Source: a virus. Taken from it: 33,963 nucleotides of DNA. Location of the stretch: IMG/VR virus record IMGVR_UViG_3300042503_000986, positions 1 through 33,963 of that record; one strand, given 5' to 3'. Made by a program: the position numbers and the translations under genes. A model generated the notes under the pieces. That model ran no database searches, had not been told where the DNA came from, and worked only from the letters and a program-made list of their open reading frames with translations. The number at the start of each line of letters is the position of its first letter. The stretch's first letter is position 1. Shown here piece after piece: positions 30,806 through 33,963 of the stretch.

Positions 30806-30811
30806 AGTATA
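30806..30811 (-). promoter_or_regulatory. Candidate early promoter (-10 TATACT) for cobS
   Basis: TATACT lies 35 bases before the ATG at 30771, just beyond the T6 of the terminator. The -35 is weak (TTACCT at 16 bases). The leader AGTTCAAAACAAAACCGCC resembles that of the 30863 gene. Confidence 0.45.
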
Positions 30812-30822
30812 GCGACAAAAAA

Positions 30823-30840
30823 GGGGCAGGTAAGTGCCCC
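30823..30840 (-). terminator. Rho-independent terminator after the VWA gene
   Basis: GGGGCA pairs with TGCCCC (6 bp, six-base loop) on the minus strand, then T6. The preceding 20 bases (30842-30861) are an element shared with the terminator at 33053. Confidence 0.85.
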
Positions 30841-30841
30841 T

Positions 30842-30861
30842 TGTGACAGTTTGGGAAGTGG
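30842..30861 (-). repeat. Shared element between stop codon and terminator, copy 1
   Basis: Plus strand TGTGACAGTTTGGGAAGTGG, 18 of 20 bases identical to 33074-33093. It starts one base after the stop codon of the VWA gene and leads into the terminator stem. A shorter match (11 of 13) is at 3939-3951. Confidence 0.75.
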
Positions 30862-30862
30862 T

Positions 30863-33016
30863 TCAGGCAACCAACTCAATAAACTCACCAAGAACCCGTT
30901 TGTTCATTTTTTTGGATTTAAGACTCTTCACAAAGGCATTCTTGATTTGAGTCTTGTTCGCATCTTCGGAAACCTCAAAATCAGTTTCCTGAGAAAGGGC
31001 AGATCCAGAAAGTCCAAAGTAAGTATGATATCCAGAACTCTTAATGGAGAATGACTTTTCTTTCTTCCAAGAAGACATAACCTTATCATACTGATCCCCA
31101 TAATATCCACAATAACGGCGAATAAAGGAACCAGCATCACGGGACTCAAGAACGCGAATACCAATAAAGTTCACGGTAGAAAACTTATCACGAAGATTGT
31201 GAAGAAGAACATCGGTGAATGTCCACCAAGCATCACCAAATGAATATGTGTTTCCAGTCTTACGATCACGCAAAAATGAATTAGGTCCAATATGATTCAC
31301 ACCCATATAAGGACCATCCTCCCACTTACGATGAAACTCGCGATGATATTTTAGGGGTGCTGCTTCCCCATCAGTCAGAATCACACACTGAACCTTTTGG
31401 AGTTTATTTTCTTTCTGAAATTTGGGAAGAATCTGATGCAAAGCAATCATAGTCTCATTCAGAGGAGTTCCAGACAGATTAAGTCCAGTAGGAATACTAT
31501 ATCGAGCATAGTATCCACCAAAGAATGCCTTTGCAAGACGAAAAATGTTTTTCATCTGATCATCAAGAGTTTTACCATTCACCTTGCTGGTAAGAAGATT
31601 CATCAAAGAGAACCAATCGCCAACTTGAACCAAACCATCACGCTTCTGATAGGAAGATTGGCGAAGAGTTGCCTTACCATTCTCATCATAGGATGCAACA
31701 GGATAATCATTCGTAAAGGCATAGACTTCAAAAGGGATGGATACTTTTTTACAGAACCAAACAAGATTAAAAAGTTGCTTGACAGTATCCAGCATCACAT
31801 TCTGCATAGATCCAGACCAATCCAGAATAAACACAAGACCATGATTCTTACCGTTTGCAAGAGTTGTAACTTTCCTGAACAGGTCTTCATTATATTTGTA
31901 AGTATGAAGTTTGGTGCAGTCCAAAACACCAGTGCGAGAAGTTGTAGCACGGGCATAGGAGTCTGCTGCTTTACGACACTCAAACTCTTTAACCAGATAG
32001 TTGACTTCCTTCTGTGCGGAACGCTTGAAGTCTACAAACTCTTTATCAACTTCACCAAAAACCTCTTCGTAAGAATAACCTAGTTTCTCAAGATATTCAT
32101 CCCACTGAACTTTACAGGTATGGTGAATATCAGAATTATTTCCAATAATCTGCTTCATATCCAGTTTAGGAAGTTCGAGATAAACATTCTCACTCCCATC
32201 AGTAGACAGAAGATCTTTGAGTGCTTTCTCAAGATTATCCATAGTTTTTACCTCTGGATCTGAAGTTTCTCCACCTTCGGATTGTTGCTGTTGTGGTTTT
32301 TTGTTCTCACCATTCTCTTGCTCGGCAGCACCCATACCATCACTTTTTTCCATTTCAGGTTGATCATTCTCACCTTCTTCCTGATCAAGAAAATCAGAAG
32401 CAGGACTATTACCAGAACCAGAAGTCTGATTTTCGTGAGAATCCAACTCGATCTTGGTTTCTTCTTCCTTCTTCTGTTTACAATACTTATAGAGTTCTTC
32501 TGCGGCAATCAGAACATCAGCAAAAGTTTCACTAAAACCAATTAGATTGATGATTTCCTGTTCTTCTGGAGTGAAGTCCAGAGACACAAAGTTTCCAATC
32601 TTAAAATAAAGATTTGCTCGGTCGGCAAGATTATAGGTAGAAATGTCATCATCATTCAGTTGAAAGAAATCAGCATCGGACAGTTCCTTATATCCATTGA
32701 AGAAAGTCTTGGCAAGACCAGCATAACGACGCTTCATCATCTTCTCAATTCGTACATCTTCAACGATGTTCACAAATTGAGGAGGAACTTTTACTTTTTC
32801 CAACCAATCCTCATCGGGGGTATAAAGAGCGTGACCAACCTCGTGACCCACCAGAAGGTCATACACAGTATTGCTTGCCTTCTCCCACATAGGTAGAGTC
32901 AGAACACGGGTATGAACATTGAAGCAGGCAGTCTCTACTTTCTTGTGCTCAACCACAAGGTCTTCGGTAGCAAGGAGTTTGGCGAGTTGGGACTTGATTT
33001 CGTGATTGACGGGCAT
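30863..33016 (-). CDS. VWA-domain protein with an N-terminal HExxH domain (MoxR partner)
   Basis: 717 aa. The N-terminal domain has GHEVGHALYTP (HExxH at ~58-62) and VNIVEDVRIEKMM ~25 residues later, whose Glu could complete a zinc site. A long acidic, Gln/Glu-rich linker covers ~185-275. The C-terminal VWA domain shows the MIDAS motif DWSGSM (~399-404), with SGTPLNET and LTDGEAAP as later metal-site parts. This layout recalls the CobT-like and DUF2201-type partners of MoxR ATPases, and cobS is the next gene. The metallopeptidase part is unusual for CobT. The ATG at 33016 is preferred; an ATG at 33043 lies inside the promoter region. Confidence 0.82.
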   Translation of the reverse strand: MPVNHEIKSQLAKLLATEDLVVEHKKVETACFNVHTRVLTLPMWEKASNTVYDLLVGHEVGHALYTPDEDWLEKVKVPPQFVNIVEDVRIEKMMKRRYAGLAKTFFNGYKELSDADFFQLNDDDISTYNLADRANLYFKIGNFVSLDFTPEEQEIINLIGFSETFADVLIAAEELYKYCKQKKEEETKIELDSHENQTSGSGNSPASDFLDQEEGENDQPEMEKSDGMGAAEQENGENKKPQQQQSEGGETSDPEVKTMDNLEKALKDLLSTDGSENVYLELPKLDMKQIIGNNSDIHHTCKVQWDEYLEKLGYSYEEVFGEVDKEFVDFKRSAQKEVNYLVKEFECRKAADSYARATTSRTGVLDCTKLHTYKYNEDLFRKVTTLANGKNHGLVFILDWSGSMQNVMLDTVKQLFNLVWFCKKVSIPFEVYAFTNDYPVASYDENGKATLRQSSYQKRDGLVQVGDWFSLMNLLTSKVNGKTLDDQMKNIFRLAKAFFGGYYARYSIPTGLNLSGTPLNETMIALHQILPKFQKENKLQKVQCVILTDGEAAPLKYHREFHRKWEDGPYMGVNHIGPNSFLRDRKTGNTYSFGDAWWTFTDVLLHNLRDKFSTVNFIGIRVLESRDAGSFIRRYCGYYGDQYDKVMSSWKKEKSFSIKSSGYHTYFGLSGSALSQETDFEVSEDANKTQIKNAFVKSLKSKKMNKRVLGEFIELVA

Positions 33017-33035
33017 TGGTGGTTTTTGAACTAAC

Positions 33036-33044
33036 AGTATCATA
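33036..33044 (-). promoter_or_regulatory. Candidate early promoter for the VWA gene (TATGAT or GATACT)
   Basis: Overlapping -10 candidates TATGAT (33044-33039) and GATACT (33041-33036) follow the T7 of the terminator at 33053-33070. No good -35 is present. Placement matches the other terminator/promoter fusions. Confidence 0.35.
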
Positions 33045-33052
33045 CAAAAAAA

Positions 33053-33070
33053 GGAGGTCTTGCGACCCCC
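33053..33070 (-). terminator. Rho-independent terminator with GCAA tetraloop
   Basis: On the minus strand a 7-bp stem (GGGGGTC with GACCTCC, one G-U) closes a GCAA tetraloop of the GNRA type, followed by T7. It ends the 33096 late gene. Confidence 0.88.
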
Positions 33071-33073
33071 TGG

Positions 33074-33093
33074 TGTGCCAGTTTGGAAAGTGG
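33074..33093 (-). repeat. Shared element between stop codon and terminator, copy 2
   Basis: Plus strand TGTGCCAGTTTGGAAAGTGG, two changes from 30842-30861. It begins two bases after the stop of the 33096 gene and leads into the terminator. Confidence 0.75.
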
Positions 33094-33095
33094 AC

Positions 33096-33963
33096 TCAAT
33101 CTTTGTTTTCTCTTTTTTCTCTCATTTTCTTTGCCTTCGCAAGCGTTCTTTGTCTTGCCGCTTCTCTTTCATTTTGGGGAATATCAATATTAATTAGAGC
33201 ACCAACCTTTTCTTTTGGTGGTTCAATTTTTGCTTCAACAATACTATCAATCCATGCTTCACTCATAGCACCTAAAATTGCCTCTGCAGACTTCTCATCA
33301 GAAGCAAAACCTTCATCAAGAAGATAATTAATTAAATTTTCTTCTTTCATTTTAGTCGAATACTCCTTACCACCATAAGTAAATGTTGTTGGAACTGAAT
33401 CTCCAATTCTCTTTGCCTCCCTTTCTTTTCTTTTTGCCTCTCTGAAAGCATCATCAAAAGTAGAACCAATCTTGCGAGGACCCACCGCAAGTCTACTACG
33501 AATTTGTCCTGTTGGTTTATCTATAGATGGTTTATCCATAGTATTGTAAACATTAGGAGTTACTTTTTCACTTTTTTTATTTTGTGAAAGTCCCATTCCA
33601 GCAACAGTAGATGCACCAATTGCTCCTACAGCGCCAGCCGTTGCTAATCTTCCACTATTTGCCTGTGCGGATTTTTGCGCTCTTTCAGATCTTCTTGCCT
33701 GTGCTCTATTTTTATATTCTTGTCCAATTTGAGTGTATCTTTCTTTATTAGAACCAGTCCCACCAGAAGATGATTGCGAAGTTGATGATGGTGTTTTAGA
33801 AGATGGTTTAGGTTTTTTAGTGGATACTAATGCACCTGGAGGTTCTGCAGTTGGATTGGTTTTAGGTAGTGCTTCAGGTTTAAAGGTTGGTTTAGGTGCC
33901 TTTGTACGAACCAATGCTCCTCCAGGTTCAGCCGACTTTGTTGCTTTAGGTAGTGCTTCAGGT
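33096..33963 (-). CDS. Repeat-rich late protein with module A, C-terminal part (runs off the window)
   Basis: The minus strand stays open to the edge, so the start is missing; 288 codons are visible. It opens with 28-residue Pro/Lys/Ala repeats (PEALPK, GALV, TKAPKP or TKKPKP), then a Ser-rich linker, a basic Arg/Ala region, a hydrophobic stretch (LATAGAVGAIGASTVAGMGL) and the segment FDDAFREAKRK ... FTYGGKEYSTKMKEE, which I recall in many marine phage proteins. Module A follows (NYLLDEGFASDEKSAEAILG), then a basic tail. Related in build to the three proteins at 752-4992, 29 kb away. Probably a virion or head-internal protein. Confidence 0.72.
   Translation of the reverse strand, partial: PEALPKATKSAEPGGALVRTKAPKPTFKPEALPKTNPTAEPPGALVSTKKPKPSSKTPSSTSQSSSGGTGSNKERYTQIGQEYKNRAQARRSERAQKSAQANSGRLATAGAVGAIGASTVAGMGLSQNKKSEKVTPNVYNTMDKPSIDKPTGQIRSRLAVGPRKIGSTFDDAFREAKRKEREAKRIGDSVPTTFTYGGKEYSTKMKEENLINYLLDEGFASDEKSAEAILGAMSEAWIDSIVEAKIEPPKEKVGALINIDIPQNEREAARQRTLAKAKKMREKRENKD
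33861..33963 (-). repeat. 84-bp tandem repeat (28 residues per unit)
   Basis: TTTAGGTAGTGCTTCAGGT occurs at 33861-33879 and again at 33945-33963, exactly 84 bases apart, and the coded residues between follow the same plan. The number of units cannot be counted because the window ends here. Confidence 0.8.

Noticed and set aside
29299-30807. 502-codon plus-strand open frame opposite cobS
   Set aside because: It lies antisense to cobS, which has clear AAA+ motifs; the plus-strand product is low-quality sequence with no family features.
1-33963. CRISPR array, insertion sequence or transposase
   Set aside because: No regularly spaced direct repeats with unique spacers, no terminal inverted repeats with a transposase gene; the repeats present are in-frame coding repeats.

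Overview
The window is a piece of a T4-like marine myovirus genome, most like the cyanomyoviruses (Kyanoviridae). Evidence: a nearly complete T4-type replication set (genes 43, 44, 45, 62, 41, 61, uvsX, regA), a class I ribonucleotide reductase pair, and accessory genes typical of marine T4-like phages (hsp20, mazG, a cobS-like AAA+ ATPase, a prolyl-4-hydroxylase-like oxygenase). The DNA is AT-rich, genes overlap by ATGA/TGATG junctions, and late promoters follow the T4 TATAAATA pattern. No photosynthesis gene is present, so a cyanobacterial host is likely but not proven; a relative infecting another marine bacterium such as SAR11 is possible.

All genes but one lie on the minus strand, so the order of transcription runs from high to low coordinates. 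Region 1 (33963-30772): the end of a repeat-rich late protein, then a VWA/metallopeptidase-like protein paired with a CobS/MoxR-type ATPase. Region 2 (29660-23939): a DUF3310-like protein, sliding clamp 45, two small conserved proteins, clamp loader 44, three accessory genes (one resembling DruA/DUF4338), clamp loader 62 and RegA. Region 3 (23923-15258): ParB-like protein, Hsp20, a 53-aa late protein, two small paralogues, DNA polymerase 43, a 46-aa protein, UvsX, 2OG oxygenase, helicase 41, MazG and a 61-aa protein. Region 4 (15242-9624): HExxH protein, tRNA-Leu(UAG), a nucleotidyltransferase, a large charged protein, two tiny genes, a likely virion protein and three conserved small proteins. 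Region 5 (9612-5058): primase 61, NrdA, NrdB and a 53-aa protein. Region 6 (4992-752): three long low-complexity late proteins that share modules with each other and with the 33963 gene. Region 7 (668-1): a plus-strand GIY-YIG endonuclease and the start of another minus-strand gene.

Together the genes supply deoxynucleotides (nrdAB, mazG), prime, unwind, copy and recombine DNA, and control early translation (regA). The more unusual content is regulatory and structural. Terminators are fused to the next promoter: in three cases the -35 of a good sigma-70 promoter sits at the tip of the terminator hairpin and its T-tract fills an exact 17-bp spacer; in three others the T-tract runs straight into TATAAATA. 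Three proteins, including the nucleotidyltransferase and a 53-aa peptide with its own late promoter, begin with a ten-residue sequence like the capsid-targeting peptide of T4 internal head proteins, suggesting they are packaged in the head and possibly delivered into the host.
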